Source: Rhodosporidiobolus odoratus (Eukaryota; Basidiomycota; Microbotryomycetes; Sporidiobolales; Sporidiobolaceae). From it: DNA of 64,000 bases. The stretch is taken from assembly GCA_034387635.1 (NCBI GenBank), contig JAOANU010000006.1:496001-560000 (forward strand), written 5' to 3'. Positions 33,737-45,419 of the stretch are shown here, piece by piece. The notes beneath the pieces are model-generated. The model was not told the origin of the DNA. It saw only the letters and a list, made by a program, of their open reading frames with translations, and did no database searches. Every line of letters starts with the position of its first letter. The first letter of the stretch is position 1. Made by a program: the position numbers and the translations under genes.

Positions 33737-36700
33737 TCAGAAAAGCCTCATCAGGTCCTCCACCTCTTTCTCCTCCCTCCCCACCGAACCCTGCACAAAT
33801 TCCCTCCCTTTCGCCGCCATCTCCTCCCATTCCTCCCTAAACTCCTTCATTTCCCTATCCCAAAAGGCGAGCACAATCAACGTCGCAAGAACCTCGTCTA
33901 TCCTCACAACTTCTCGCAGATCGGCGGGTAACTTCTCGGTCAAGGTGGCGCGGTCAGATGATGAAAGGCGGCAAAGAGGAAGAACGTCGTCGAGGGGGAA
34001 AGACCCATCAAAGGCTTGAAGGCGGGCGAGGCTGTCAAGTCGCTCTGGAGGGGAGAGGGTGGCTGGATTCTGAGGCGAGGTGAGGGGCGAAGCGGGTGGC
34101 GAGGAGTGAGAAGGGGCAAAGAGATCTCCGCTGCCGGTGTTCGACGTAGGAGCCAGTTTCTTCTTTCCCTTCACGGGCGACGGGGTGGTGGTACTGCTGC
34201 TGCTCTTACCGAATAAGCCGCCTCCGAAAGTTGCGCCTGGACTGGCTGGGGACGCAAAAAGCCCACTACCGGTGTTTGGGGAGGCCGAACCAAAGAGCCC
34301 GCCCGTGCTTGAGTTGGAGGAAGACCCGAAGAGTCCGCCGGCTACACTTGCGGAAGAGGTGGTACTGCCGAAGGGGGAAGAAGGTGACTGGCCAAAGAGC
34401 CCGCCAGCTGAAGGAGGTGGAGGTGCAGCCGAGCGGAAGGACGATACTGCCGGAGTCGAGGAAAAAAGGGAAGCCGATCCAAAAAGTCCACCAGCGGTTC
34501 GTGCGGGAGCTGCAAGCGTTGAAGCAGGGAAGGGAGCAGGAGGTGGTGGCGGCGAAGGGTTGTCGAGGTCCAGAAGATCGCTTGGAGCTGCCATCGTCTT
34601 CATGAACACATTGGCCCTGCCGAAGACGGGTTGCGGAGCGGCTGGAGGAGGCGCCGACATCTCGATTGCCTTCCTCGACTTACCTAGCTCGCTCTCGTCG
34701 ACGGCGACGAAGCTCGTGTGGGTCGATGCGAGGTGATAGGTTGTGCCGAGGCGGACAATGGATGCTTTGACGGTACGGGCGAGAAGGTCCCCATCCTCGA
34801 TAGACAGCGCGTGCTCGCCATCTTCGAGGTCCTGAACGAGCTTGCGGGCGGCGAGGGTGTGAATGGGAGGGGGGATATGGGATGAGGACGAGGCGGTTGA
34901 AGCAGGTGAAAGACGGCAGGAGATGACGGGAACTTCGAGCTTGACTTGTTGCCCAGAGGCGACCTCGCCACGTAGAGTGACAGTGTTGGGAAGAGAGGCG
35001 GTGTGGGAGAGAAGAACGTAGATGCGGAGGCGGGAGCCGGGGTACAGTGTGCGAATCCTGCTGGGCGCTTGCTGAACTGGCGGAGGAGGCGAAAGCTTGA
35101 CCGGCTCAGGGGCAGGGAGGGGCTCGAAGGTGGAATCGCTGTGAAGGGGATCGACGGAGGTGTCGAAGAGGTTGATGGTCGATACATCCTCGGCTAGCTT
35201 GTCGTCGGATATCGCAGCATCTCGCGCCCCCGCTCCCTCTTCCTCCTCGACCGGCTCAACGACCTCGAAGTCCTCCTCTCCCTCATCCCCAAGGCCGAAG
35301 TCAAGCCTGGCATTCGAGATAAGCGGAGTCTTGGCCGCCCTAAGAAGCCTCGTCATCTTGCCGGCGAATCGTTCGCCATCGACTACGAACTGCGCGATGC
35401 CATTGCCGTGACGGGCGATACCTTCACACATCGCAGTCGAGGCTGAGTTGCCGATGCCGAGTACAAAGACGCGAAGAGGAGCAGTCAGAGTCGAGGCCGA
35501 AACGGCAGCCTTTACAGCGCTATTCACGCCCTCGAGATCCCAGGCCTGGTAGGGGACGAGCGTCAGCAAGCATTATCGGGAGGCAGAGAGAAGCTGCACT
35601 ACTCTCCGGGCACGGGGGTAGGAAGATGAAAAGGAAGGGGGTACGCACGTCGCCGTCAGTGAGCACAAAGACCGAAGTCGGCCGCTCCATGTTCCGAAGA
35701 GCGAAGGTAGAGTCCAGCGCCTTCTTCATCTCGGTACCGCCATAGTCTGCCCGCACAGCGTCGACGAGCGACGTAGCTTCAGTGAGGGTGTTCTGCAAAT
35801 AGAGCTGCATAAGCGAAAAAGGGGCGGCAAGGAAGGCAGAAAAGGCAAAGAGCGGACCTGGTTGTAAGCCCTGCTACCTCCCTTCCACAAAGCACTGCTC
35901 TCTGACCCATACGACACGATGTTGAAGCTTGTCCCCTTGTGCGGGAGCGACCTCAACAACACCACTAATGCCTTCCTAGCCATCTCTATCCTGCTACCCT
36001 CCATACTGCCACTGCGATCCACCACGAAGATGAACTCCTGATTCTCTACCTCTGGAAGCTTGAAGCGTGGTACGACAGTGAGGGCAATGCCGACGGATTT
36101 TGCTGTGGGATGCTTCTCTGCGAAGCAGCGGGGCGAGTCGAGCCCTGGCGATGAGAGTTCGAGGACAAAGTCCCTGTCGAGGGTCTGTTCCGAGGTGAAG
36201 GAGACGCGAGCATAGTTGGCGAAAGACAGGGAGGAGGCCTCGGGAAGAGATGGGTCGGGGCCAAGCTCCGTCGAAACGGTGTGGGAAGGACAGGAGATCT
36301 TGGAGATGGGCGAGGCGGACTCGATGGCAAGGTTGAGAGCGAAAGGTGTAGCGAAGCTTTGCACATCGGCAGGTTTGGAGAAGGTCGGCGCGATGCCATA
36401 GCGAGCTCCGACACGGGTCGGGAGGTGGAATCGGACCGAGTCGTTCGTCTCGCCCTCTGTCAGTTCCGTGACGTAGGTTATCTCGACGGTAACTTGCTCG
36501 TCCACGAGAATATTGCCAACGGAGCATGCGAACGCTGCAGAAAAGGAAGAGTCAGTCTGGGCACAGGGGAAAAGATGAAAGGAGGAGCAAGACGTACTGT
36601 CGGGAGTCGCCTGCTCAGCCAAGCTCGCGAGTTTCCCAGCCTTCACTGCCTCGTCGTACGTCTTCCGAGCTTCTTGCTTCTCGTCTACCACCCCGATGAC

Positions 36701-36943
36701 CCTTGTTCCGTCTTGCTTGACCATGACAAAGCCGCAAACTGCAGCTCGATCAGGCACAGGAAAGACGTAGGATGCCTCGACGGTCGTGTTCGAGTCGTTG
36801 TGGTAGACTTGACTGAGTTGGACTTGGACGGAGAGGTCGACGATGGAGGCATTGGCGGTGACTTGAACAAGAGGAAGAGGAGAAGGTTGTTGCGAGGGCT
36901 GGCAACTGACGAGGCCGTAGATGCGAGGGTACCTGCCGAACAT
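33737..36943 (-). CDS. VIT and von Willebrand factor A domain protein with FG-like repeats
   Basis: The start MFGRYPRIYGLVSC is at 36943 and the stop at 33737. The VIT domain has VEASYVFPVPDRAAVCGFVMV, RVIGVVDEKQEARKTYDEAV, then FACSVGNILVDEQVTVEITYVTEL. The vWA domain has FIFVVDRSGSMEGSRIEMARKALVVLLRSLP, an intact MIDAS (DxSxS), GGTEMKKAL with the MIDAS Thr, and VFVLTDGD. It ends with FVLGIGNSAS and GIARHGNGIAQFV. This VIT-vWA order is that of the inter-alpha-trypsin-inhibitor heavy chain/VWA5A group. An acidic linker and a beta domain follow. Then comes a Ser/Pro/Gly region with about six GGLFG-type motifs (33960-34540), and a helical end (LIVLAFWDREMKEFREEW). No signal peptide is visible, so it is probably intracellular. 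Function unknown. Confidence 0.85.
33960..34540 (-). repeat. GGLFG (FG-like) repeats within the vWA protein
   Basis: Reading the minus strand, GGLFGSASLF, GGLFGQSPSS, GGLFGSSSNS, GGLFGSASPN, SGLFASPAS and GGLFGKSSSS occur in about 150 residues, with SGDLFAPS further on. They resemble GLFG/FG motifs of nucleoporins, set in Ser/Thr/Pro linkers. Confidence 0.8.
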
Positions 36944-37680
36944 GGTTTTCTGTGTAGCACGAGTGGCGAGAGTGAATTGGAGAGGGAGAAAGGAAAGAGC
37001 GTGTGGGGCTCGACAGCCAAGGCGAAGTCAGCCAGCACAGCCTCCGAGCGAAGTCATCCTGATACAACAAAGCAGTGCTCGAGCAGCGTCGCAAGCGACT
37101 GCTCCATAGCCCTTGAACGCGGTTCCGCAAGACTCTCTCTGCACAGCGAGTCCCACGTCGCGCTTGTCCCGTTACAGCTCCTCCCCCAATAGCGGTTCAT
37201 GTCTACGCCTAAACCCGAACGTTCCACTGTGGCGACAAGGCAGTGCAAAAGGTCGGGGGTAGCAGGTGGCTCGGCATGCTATGTCGTACATCCCAGTCGA
37301 GAGAAGCGGGACGAGGTGTCTGGTCGAGTAGGAGCAGAAGCGAGGAAGGTCAACTCAGGCATGCTGCAGGCGAGAGGCGGGTCGAATGGGCGGAGCTAGA
37401 AGCGGGTAACAAAGGGTTCGATCAGCAAGCGGACAGCAGCGCGATCAGACAGCTCACATGGTTCCCAACCTCGTCTTCTTCGAGGTCGGCCGTCGGCAAA
37501 GTCGGTCTTCTTTCCGCCAGCCCTGTGTATACGCGCGGTCCGTCCACGCCTCTCTGAGTCTGACCCGACTGCGCTGCATCGACCCGGCTCCGCAAGAAGC
37601 GACTGCACCTCTCATCCGCTTCTTCCCGTCATTTTATCATCGCCCAGCTTTTTACCCTTATCGCTACCCACGACAACGAC
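36944..37680. promoter_or_regulatory. 737 bp divergent intergenic region
   Basis: This lies between the starts of the vWA gene and the 2OG oxygenase. Short open frames have no family pattern and no splice support. It should contain both promoters. A CT-rich stretch (37590-37680) precedes the oxygenase start. Confidence 0.4.
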
Positions 37681-39558
37681 ATGGTCCTCCTCAAGACCGG
37701 ACTCGGAGATCGCCTCGTCTCGGGCGACGTCGAAGCCAAGCCGTTCAGCACTTTGCCTGTAATTTCGCTTGCCAGGTTGAACGGAACGGCCGAAGAGCGC
37801 AAGGCTCTTGCAGGCGAGATTGCTCAAGCTTGCGTTGACAGTGGCTTCTTCTACATTTCCGAGTGCGTCCGCTCCTCCACAGAGACTCGAGCCCCTCGAG
37901 AGTGCTCACTCGGGACGTTTTCTTCCTTTCGCAGCCACGGCGTCTCGCAAGAAACGATTGATGCAGCGTTCGGGTGTGTTATCCACCTCGCCGTGGTTAG
38001 GAAGTAGTGCTGACTGGCTAGAGAGGCTCTCACAGGGAAGCCAAGACGTTCTTCGCACAGCCGAGCGAGAAGAAAATGCTCGTCGACTTGCACAAGGGCA
38101 ATAGCTTCAAGGGTTACGCTCGTACGGCCTACCCCCTGGTACCTTCTCTCCTGCACCCTTCCTCAGCTTAATCTCGCTCTCGCACCCTACGCAGCTCTCA
38201 AGGGCGAGCTTGTCGACCCAGCCTCTCGAGGCGATGTTCACGAGGCATGGGACATGGGAGACGATTCACAAGTGCTCAAGCACGGGCAGACCGGAAATCT
38301 ATGGCCTCCAGCGGAGGATCTGCCAGACTTCAAGCCGAGGGTGCAGCGGGCTTGGTGCGTTCTCTTTTTCTCCTCTTCCTCACATACTGCACAAGCGCCT
38401 ACACTGCTGCCGCGCCTGACTCCGCTTGCTTCGCATAAACGCTCGGCTGTGCTGTCTATCGCGGTCTGCAGGGACGAGATCATGGCTCTCGGGAAGCGAC
38501 TGTTCCCCCTCTTCGCACTCGCCCTTGACTTGTTCGTATTTGCTCTCTTTCCTACTTCCGACTTCCTCTTCCCCCCTGTCTGCAAGCCTCGCATCTCGCA
38601 TCTCAGAACGCAGTCTTTATCGTCGTGACGGAAAGCTAGGCAGCTGACCTGCCGCGACCTGACAGACCTGAAGACTACTTCGCCAACAAGCTCACCAACC
38701 CGGGCAGCGTGATGCGCCTCCTCCACTACCCTCCGCAGTACGGCCCCGTCGACCTTGCCGAGATCGGTATCGGTGCTCACACGTACGCCTTCTTCTCTCT
38801 AAGCCGCAGTCACTCAGAAACCGACCTTATCATATACTGTACTTACATTGTCCTTGTCCTGCGGAGTGATTACGAATGCTTCACTATTCTCGCCCAGCAT
38901 GGTTCGGTACAGGCTCTGCAAGTCCTGAATGCTGCAGGCGAGTGGGTGCAGGCGCCACCGAAAGAGGGAACGTTTGTCCTGAATCTGGGAGATATGCTGC
39001 AGAGGATGACGAGTAAGTCCCTTCCGCTGTACTGCAGTCGCCTCTGCCAAGTCAGAGTAAATACTGGATGCTGACGACTCGGTCATAGATGGGCTGTTCA
39101 AGAGTACAGTGCACAGGGCAATCAACGTGCGTTACTTCCACCTCTTCTGTCCTTCTTTCCCTTCGCCTGATTGGATTCCTTCGTCATATAGCGTACTGGC
39201 GAAGATCGGATGTCGATGCCCTTCTTCTTTGGTACGTCTCCTTGATTTCTCTGAAGTTGTTCTCATGCTGATTCCTGACTTCATTCTTTCTCTGCGTAGG
39301 TCTCGACTACGATGCTCTCGTCGAGGTAAACTCGCCTTCTCCCCTACTGCGGTACGAGCACTCTAGCTCACCTGAGCCTATGCTTACCACCTGCAGGTCC
39401 TCCCCTCCTGCACCTCCGCCGACCGACCACCGATGTTTGAGCCGATCAAAGCGGGAGAATACGTCGAGAAACGGTTGGCAGAGACGTATGTCAAGGCTCC
39501 GCCCGTTCGAGGTTCGGAAGCAGAAGTTGCAGAGAAGGCGGCGCAGGCTTCGACTTGA
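37681..39558 (+). CDS. 2-oxoglutarate/Fe(II) oxygenase (isopenicillin N synthase-like)
   Basis: This soluble non-heme iron oxygenase belongs to the DIOX_N/2OG-FeII family. The DIOX_N part reads LPVISLARLNGTAEERKALAGEIAQACVDSGFFYIS, spliced to SHGVSQETIDAAF and AKTFFAQPSEKK. The catalytic jelly roll has MRLLHYPPQ, then IGAHTDYECFTILAQ with the HxD pair split by an intron. GTFVLNLGDMLQRMT, NGLFKSTVHRAIN with the distal His, and RMSMPFFFGLDYD (RxS for 2-oxoglutarate) follow. The C-terminus reads VLPSC...PIKAGEYVEKRLAETY. There are about ten exons. No biosynthetic cluster surrounds it, so the substrate cannot be guessed. Confidence 0.88.
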
Positions 39559-39789
39559 TGTATTGTAGAGCGATGCGATAACTTGGAATAGAGAAGACTC
39601 GTGCGGGACTGCAAGGGTGCTTGCTGAAAATGCGGCTAGCAATAGCGCGGGCCCTTGAGCACGGCTTGCTCAGTCTTCGAATAGCTTGCGTACCCTTCGT
39701 ACGGAAGCCGGGCAAGCGGGCAGATTGTGTGGAGAAATTGGACAATACATGAAAGAAGAATCGCTCGATGGCGAGTGGGTACGAGCCTT

Positions 39790-40420
39790 CTAACCAGGAC
39801 CAACCTGGGGACCGGAACATACAGCAGTAGTAGGATCGAGATTGGGCAGAAGCACATCGTCAGTACAGCGGAGCGCATGCTGTAATGAGGTCAGAGGAGG
39901 ACGCACCTTGGGGATGTCGTAGTGCTCCGACAAGTTCTCCAACTTCTCGTTGAACTCGGCGACTCGCTCTTTGTGCGACTTGGCCGCAGCCTTGGCAGCC
40001 TTGTCGAGGAGCTGCGAGGCGGAAATGAGGGTAAAACAGGCGGAGGGGTCCGGGTGAGTCTACAAGTCTTATTTGAACGAGTTAGAGCGGGGAAGGTCAG
40101 ACGTACCCGCTTGCGCTGTACCTCCTCGAATCGACGCTGGGCGTCAGTCTTGCCGTCTGCGACCTGAGTCGAGCTGGTTGCGCCAGTAGCGGGCGACTCT
40201 TCCCTACCGCTTCCACTCGCCCCGACCGACTCTTCCGGTTCCCTGAGTTTCTTGGATGTGCTCGACTTCTTCTTCTTCTTCTTGCTGTGGGCGAGTGAGC
40301 TGCGTCAGCATCCGCGGCTTGTCGAGCGATGAGGATGGGAGGAGGAGGAGCGTACCCTGCTTCGGCGCCTTTGAGCTTGAGGCCGCCTTTCGAGGCTAGC
40401 TGATAGTCTGATGGGGGCAT
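39790..40420 (-). CDS. FAM32A-like spliceosomal protein
   Basis: Exons 40420-40356, 40284-40107, 40011-39907 and 39804-39790 give 120 residues. The last exon is only 15 nt including the stop and encodes VGPG. Family hallmarks are the N-terminal GGLKLKG, the Lys block KKKKKK, TDAQRRFEEVQRKR, and the C-terminal [29 protein letters not shown], which is the FAM32A/DUF1754 ending. Human FAM32A sits in the catalytic spliceosome near the active site and helps exon ligation; a similar nuclear role is inferred here. The middle is low-complexity. The gene is convergent with the 2OG oxygenase. Confidence 0.88.
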
Positions 40421-40602
40421 GGTGAATGTGCGCAGGCCACGAAGGGCCCCTGTTGGCGGTCCACAGGCGAGATGGGTGATTGAGGTTCATCTCGCCCAAG
40501 TTGTAATGATCCAGTTTGAAACCTCTCCTGAACTAGTCGACTAAGGATTCCCGTGTCTCCCCTTTCATTCCACTTTACTGACTCTCTACCACACCAAACG
40601 CT

Positions 40603-42655
40603 ATGCTCGCTCGCACACTCCGCTCTACTGCTCGCGCTTCATCCCGCGCACCTACTGCTGCTCTTGTGGCTCGCCAGTACGTCCTCACACTCCCCCCACT
40701 TCCATCTTCCCCACTGCACCGGCTTTCACTCGCATCTTACCTCGCTCTCACCGTTTGCAGCCGCTTCTCCACATATGTCGAAGGGGAACAGCCCACGTCT
40801 CTCTACACCCTGACTGAGGAGGAGCGCATGCTCAAGGAGCTTGGTCAGTCACTTCTTCCTCGCCGGTTAGCCGCATGCGATGGACGACCGCAAGCCCGGA
40901 CGCCTCCGTCTTCCTATTACTGATAGCTAGCCGACTCCACTCATAGTCAAGAAGTTCTCGGATGATGTCGTGGCGCCTAGGGTAGAGGCCATGGACGAGA
41001 ATGAGAAGATGGACCCGGAGGTCATCAAGGCCCTCTTTGACCAAGGCGTGCGCTTCCTTTCCCTCATTGATGCAGCCCGGCCGCGCTGATCAGAGAACTT
41101 GCGCCCGTAGCTCATGGGCATCGAGACGAGCCCAGACCACGGCGGAGCTGGAGCTTCTTTCACGTCCGCCATCCTCGTAATCGAAGAACTTGCCAAGATC
41201 GACCCGTCCGTCTCCGTTTGCTGTGATGTGCACAACACACTCGTCAACACAATCTTCCGCAAGTACGCCAAGCAACCCTTGCAGGACAAGTACTTGCCGC
41301 AGCTTGCGGGTGAAAAGGTACGACTCGAGCCTGCTTTCCATTTCTTTCCCCTGCGCTTCGTATTGCCCCCGTTGTTCTCGTAGCAAGGGTCGTCGGGACA
41401 GAGCATCTCTGATAGGTTTCGGGACATGCAGCTCGGCTCCTTCGCCCTTTCGGAACCTGCATCCGGTTCCGACGCGTTCGCCCTCAAGACGACGGCGAAG
41501 AAGAGCGAGGACGGTTCCTACTACACCTTGAACGGGTCAAAGATGTGGATCACCAACTCTGCCGAGGCGGATATCTTCCTGGTTCGTCTTCGGCTATCTC
41601 CCATTCTTACCGATTAGACGCTCACCCGTTGACTGGTTTTGACAGGTCTTCGCCACCCTCGATCCGAGCAAGGGGTACAAAGGTATCTCTTGCTTCGTAG
41701 TCGAGAAGGACATGGGAATCGAAATTGCCAAGAAGGAGAAGAAGGTGCGTCCCGGCCCCCTTTTTCCCCTTGACGGAAGATTGGGAAGGTCGCCAAGGTA
41801 TGACTTTGCTGACCTCTCTTTCCCTGGCGATGAGCAGTTGGGCATTCGCGCCTCGTCAACTTGCACGCTCAACTTTGACGACGTCAAGGTACCAGCGGAG
41901 AATCTGCTGGGCGAGGAAGGGCTCGGCTACAAGTACGTTGCTCGCTCCTCCCCTTTCTTGCTTCCGCATATCCTGACCACTTCCGCTGACTTCTTGGTGT
42001 CTGATAGGTACGCGATCGAGATTCTGAATGAAGGCCGTGTCGGCATCGCTGCTCAGATGGTCGGACTTGCGCAAGGCGCTTTCGACAAAGCCGTCCCCTA
42101 TACCTTTGAGCGCAAGCAGTTTGGCCAGCCCGTCGGCAGTGTGAGTGTTCCACCTTGAGACTTCCTCCGGTGCAAGTACAGAGGCTGAGCGCCGGCCCTT
42201 CCATAGTTCCAAGGCATGCAAATGCAATTCGCGACTATCGCCACCGAGATTGAAGCCGCCCGCCTACTCACCTACAACGCCGCCCGCCTGAAGGAGCAAG
42301 AACAACCGTTCACCAAGTCTGCCGCCATGGCCAAGTGGTACAGCTCGGTGGTGGCGCAAAAGGCGGCGGGCGCCGCGATTGAATGGGCGGGCGGGTTGGG
42401 CTTTACGCGCGAGACGGGGATTGAGAAGTACTGGAGGGATTCGAAGAGTGAGTTTCCGCGTTCTCGGCGTCCCAGTACTGTTGCTGACTATAATCTTGTC
42501 TGCACCGCAGTCGGCGCCATTTACGAGGGCACGAGCAACATTCAGCTGATCACGATTGGTTTGTCCCTGCCTTCCTCACCTTGCGGCCGAATGCTCTACT
42601 AATGCACGATCTGACCATATTAGGCAAGCTACTCAGCAAGGAGTATGGTCAATGA
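40603..42655 (+). CDS. Mitochondrial acyl-CoA dehydrogenase (short/branched-chain type)
   Basis: This FAD enzyme makes the alpha-beta double bond in short or 2-methyl-branched acyl-CoA, for example in isoleucine breakdown. The first exon is an Arg/Ser/Ala-rich transit peptide ([18 protein letters not shown]). The core follows over many exons: [54 protein letters not shown] and [22 protein letters not shown] (FAD/substrate motif). Then come [24 protein letters not shown], the [21 protein letters not shown] signature, [21 protein letters not shown] and ERKQFGQPV. It ends [26 protein letters not shown], with the catalytic Glu in YEGTSNIQ. This motif set matches ACADSB best; isobutyryl- or butyryl-CoA specificity cannot be excluded. 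Confidence 0.92.
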
Positions 42656-42807
42656 GAGCAGTGGAGACGACAATATCCGAAGGCGCCAGTATGGGGTAGA
42701 CTTGGCAAACTCTGTAACCTTCTACCGTCTTTGCACTTTGCTTTACTCCCTCATACGCTTCCCTTTCCATGAAGCTCCGGCTATGGTGCATGTCATTCAC
42801 GCTACAG

Positions 42808-44041
42808 CTATCCCCGTATGGTCGTTCCGGCGAGCGTGTCGTCCCCGACAGCCGTTTCCTCGCCGTCTTCTCCCCCGCGTCGACGCCCTGCAGACACCGC
42901 TTGCGCGTATTCGGGTACACTGAAGGTGACGTGAATGAGCTGATCTGACCAATCCCAGGTCAATTGACGGTAGAGGTGCACTGCGTTCCGTAAAAAGCCA
43001 GTTGGGGGCGGGGCGGACGTGCTGGGGTCCTCGGCGCCGCGCGGCGTGACGCTGAGTCTGGATGCCGTGTGGGAACCGTATTGCAGTGCTTCACGTGTAT
43101 TGTCGCCGCGAGTGCAGCTCCAGCGGAAGGTGTACTCGGCAGAGTGTGCATTAGCCCCCGTGCGAATCCATTGGATCTTGATGTTGTCGTCGCCGGTTTT
43201 GCGGATTCCGGGCTCCTGATTGACTACGAGAGCGCCAGGTCAGCCCATATGCACAAGAGGCCGTAGTGGACGAGCTTACGATTGACGAGCTGCTCCAAAC
43301 TGGGCTCGGAAGGCAATCGCGACACAAGCACGAAAAGCTGGAAGCTGCTGCCTTGCCCGCCGCCCTGCTGGCAGAGAGTCAGGTGTTGCACAGATTCAGG
43401 AAATGACAAAACGCACACGTGTGCGATACGTGTAACCTTTGGGCTCGATGCGCATCAAACCGCAGTTTTGCACAAGGCAGAACTGGCAGACGATTCTGAT
43501 AAGCCGATTCGCAAGGATTCTGCTCCTGCTTTCATCGTTTACCCACATCACTGCATGGCGACTGATCAGCCGTAAAATAGGGGTGTTCGGAAGAAGGCGA
43601 AGCTCACACTCCCTCCTCCAGCTTGAAAGGGCTCCGGCGACATTCTCCGGTGCTCCAGCACGGTCGAGTATGTTGTGCACCCACCACGCCGGGAATGGCT
43701 CAGTCCCTCGCGTTCCTCTTGCTGCCGAAGGACATCAGTGGCTGCTACGCCTCGCTCGGACGCTCGATGAAGGCGGGGAAACAACGCACGCACAACCTCG
43801 TATGCTGCAAAACAGACCGTCAGAAGGGTGTACACGGAGACGGGGTGTCCAAGAAGAACGCACGAGTAGGCATATTGAGCTGGGAGGTCAAGGTTGCTGG
43901 ACACTCGTGAACCAGGAAAGGATCAGGAGACCCGTGGGCAGCGCTTCCCGCTCTTCTTTGCCTCGCCGGCACCCCCACGGGCGCTAACCTACTTTGACCA
44001 GGAGACCTCCGAGACAGGCCTGGTGAGCTATTTTCAGCCAT
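42808..44041 (-). CDS. Orphan six-exon gene of unknown function
   Basis: Exons 44041-43993, 43903-43864, 43804-43794 (11 nt), 43721-43417, 43364-43280 and 43223-42808 give 301 residues with no stop. All introns are GT-AG, and four have branch-like CTGAC/CTGAT near the acceptor. The protein begins MAENSSPGLSRRSPGQ and has a composition typical of folded proteins: RGTEPFPAWWVHNILDRAG, then SWRRECELRLLPNTPILRLI. GLMRIEPKGYTYRTR, SSFQLFVLVSRLPSEPSLEQL, IKIQWIRTGANAHSAEYTFRW and VHLYRQLTWDWSDQLIHV follow, then an acidic/Gly tail. I recognise no family. The first acceptor (CACGAG, 43904) is the weakest, so the first ~16 residues are less certain. There is no signal peptide or membrane segment. Confidence 0.62.
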
Positions 44042-45419
44042 TGTGGGCTGTGCTACCGCAGCGCTCCGCGACTCCTCCACGGGAGGTTGTGGCTTGCACG
44101 CAATCCCGCTTGTGTCCCCTTGCAGGTTTAGGCTTGCTCGACAGGCTTCGACTCTCCTCTCGGCCCGCATAGCAATGCGCTCGAGCGGCTTACACCCATC
44201 CGCGCGCGGATTTCTGGCTGCTTGAACGACTTTGCTCCGCTAGGGCCATGCAAGGGTCGAGAGCCCCGAAAGGACAGCAGTGATTCAGTGGAGTCATCTC
44301 GAAGGTGCACGAACAGCGCAGAAGCGTTGTCAGGCTGTTTGTAGAACTGAACACCCGAGTTGAGAAGGTCAGCAAACCACTATAGAGGCATTTCTTCCGA
44401 AGACTCTGTCTCGACTGCAAGGATCCATCTTCCGAGAGCTGAGCAGTACAGGGTGTCCGGTTCTCCTTGCTTGCCCCGTCGAATGCGGGTTGAACGTGAC
44501 TAATTGCTATTCGGCGCCATTGTATGCCTTTATCTCAACGCTCAGGTCAGGTATCGCCGGAACACCAAAAACTTGTATCGGCTTGCTCTATGTTGCCCCG
44601 GTCAACAGCTGTAGCTTCAGTGCGGATCGAGGTGGCCGCTCCAACTCTGGATATATTTGGCCTTCTCGGCTTGCGGTTTCTTTCTTTCACCAGCTGCGTC
44701 TACAGATCCGCAGTGACCTGATGATCCTGCACTTACGATGTGAGGTAGCGATCGACTGAAGGCGGGCGAGTCGCACTCGGGGATGGGCGGCAAGCGCACG
44801 CCTCGTATTGTTCGTCTTTTCCTCGCTTTTCCAACCGCTTGTCAAATGCATAGGGATCGCGATGACCGGAATCCTCAGCGGGTGGAGGTGAGACACAAGC
44901 TCACCTCCCGGTCCACCCTCTCCCGGACATCAATCGCCTATACATCTCCCGACAGCTGTCCAAAGACAGATGATGAGGATGCTGGCAAGCGGATTCGGCG
45001 CTTCTTCACGATTATCGAGCCCGACAGGCCGAAGGACGCACTCGTCTGGAAAGCGCGCAGTCAGTAGGAACCGAGGGTTGCTCGGAGTACTCCTGGCGGA
45101 AACCTACATCATCAATTGTCCCGTAGTCTAATGCCGTCTCCTCAATCGGACTTGCCTACTCGGACTTGCCGATTGGCTGGCTGGTGCTTAGAGCAGCATG
45201 AACAATTAGCAGTCAGATCCCCTTGTCTGTTCGTCAGAGCGTTATGCTAGCTGTAGCCCAAATCGACGAAGGCTGGCGGGGGTGTCCGGAAGCGCGCCTA
45301 GGCGAGTTAGGCAGCGTTGGTGAGCATATGAAGGCGTACAGTCCATGTGAACGTGGAAGACAACTGGATTAGATAGCTATAACGGTACAAGCGGGACACA
45401 TTCTGAAGAAGAACCTCCC
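44042..45419. other. Gene-poor stretch with one weak candidate
   Basis: About 1.4 kb without a convincing gene. The only coding-like piece is a plus-strand frame at 44783-45067 ending PKTDDEDAGKRIRRFFTIIEPDRPKDALVWKARSQ. Its last ~40 residues look protein-like, but I could not find upstream exons. Base composition is less GC-rich than the flanking genes. The part nearest the orphan gene start (44042 onward) should hold its promoter. No transposon ends or direct repeats were recognised. Confidence 0.4.

Noticed and set aside
36944..37680. Possible small gene between the vWA and 2OG oxygenase genes
   Set aside because: Only short frames with no splice continuity or known motif; better read as promoter DNA.
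43439..43987. Plus-strand 182-codon frame in the gene-poor region
   Set aside because: It overlaps the minus-strand orphan gene, whose multi-exon frame and splice signals are much better supported.
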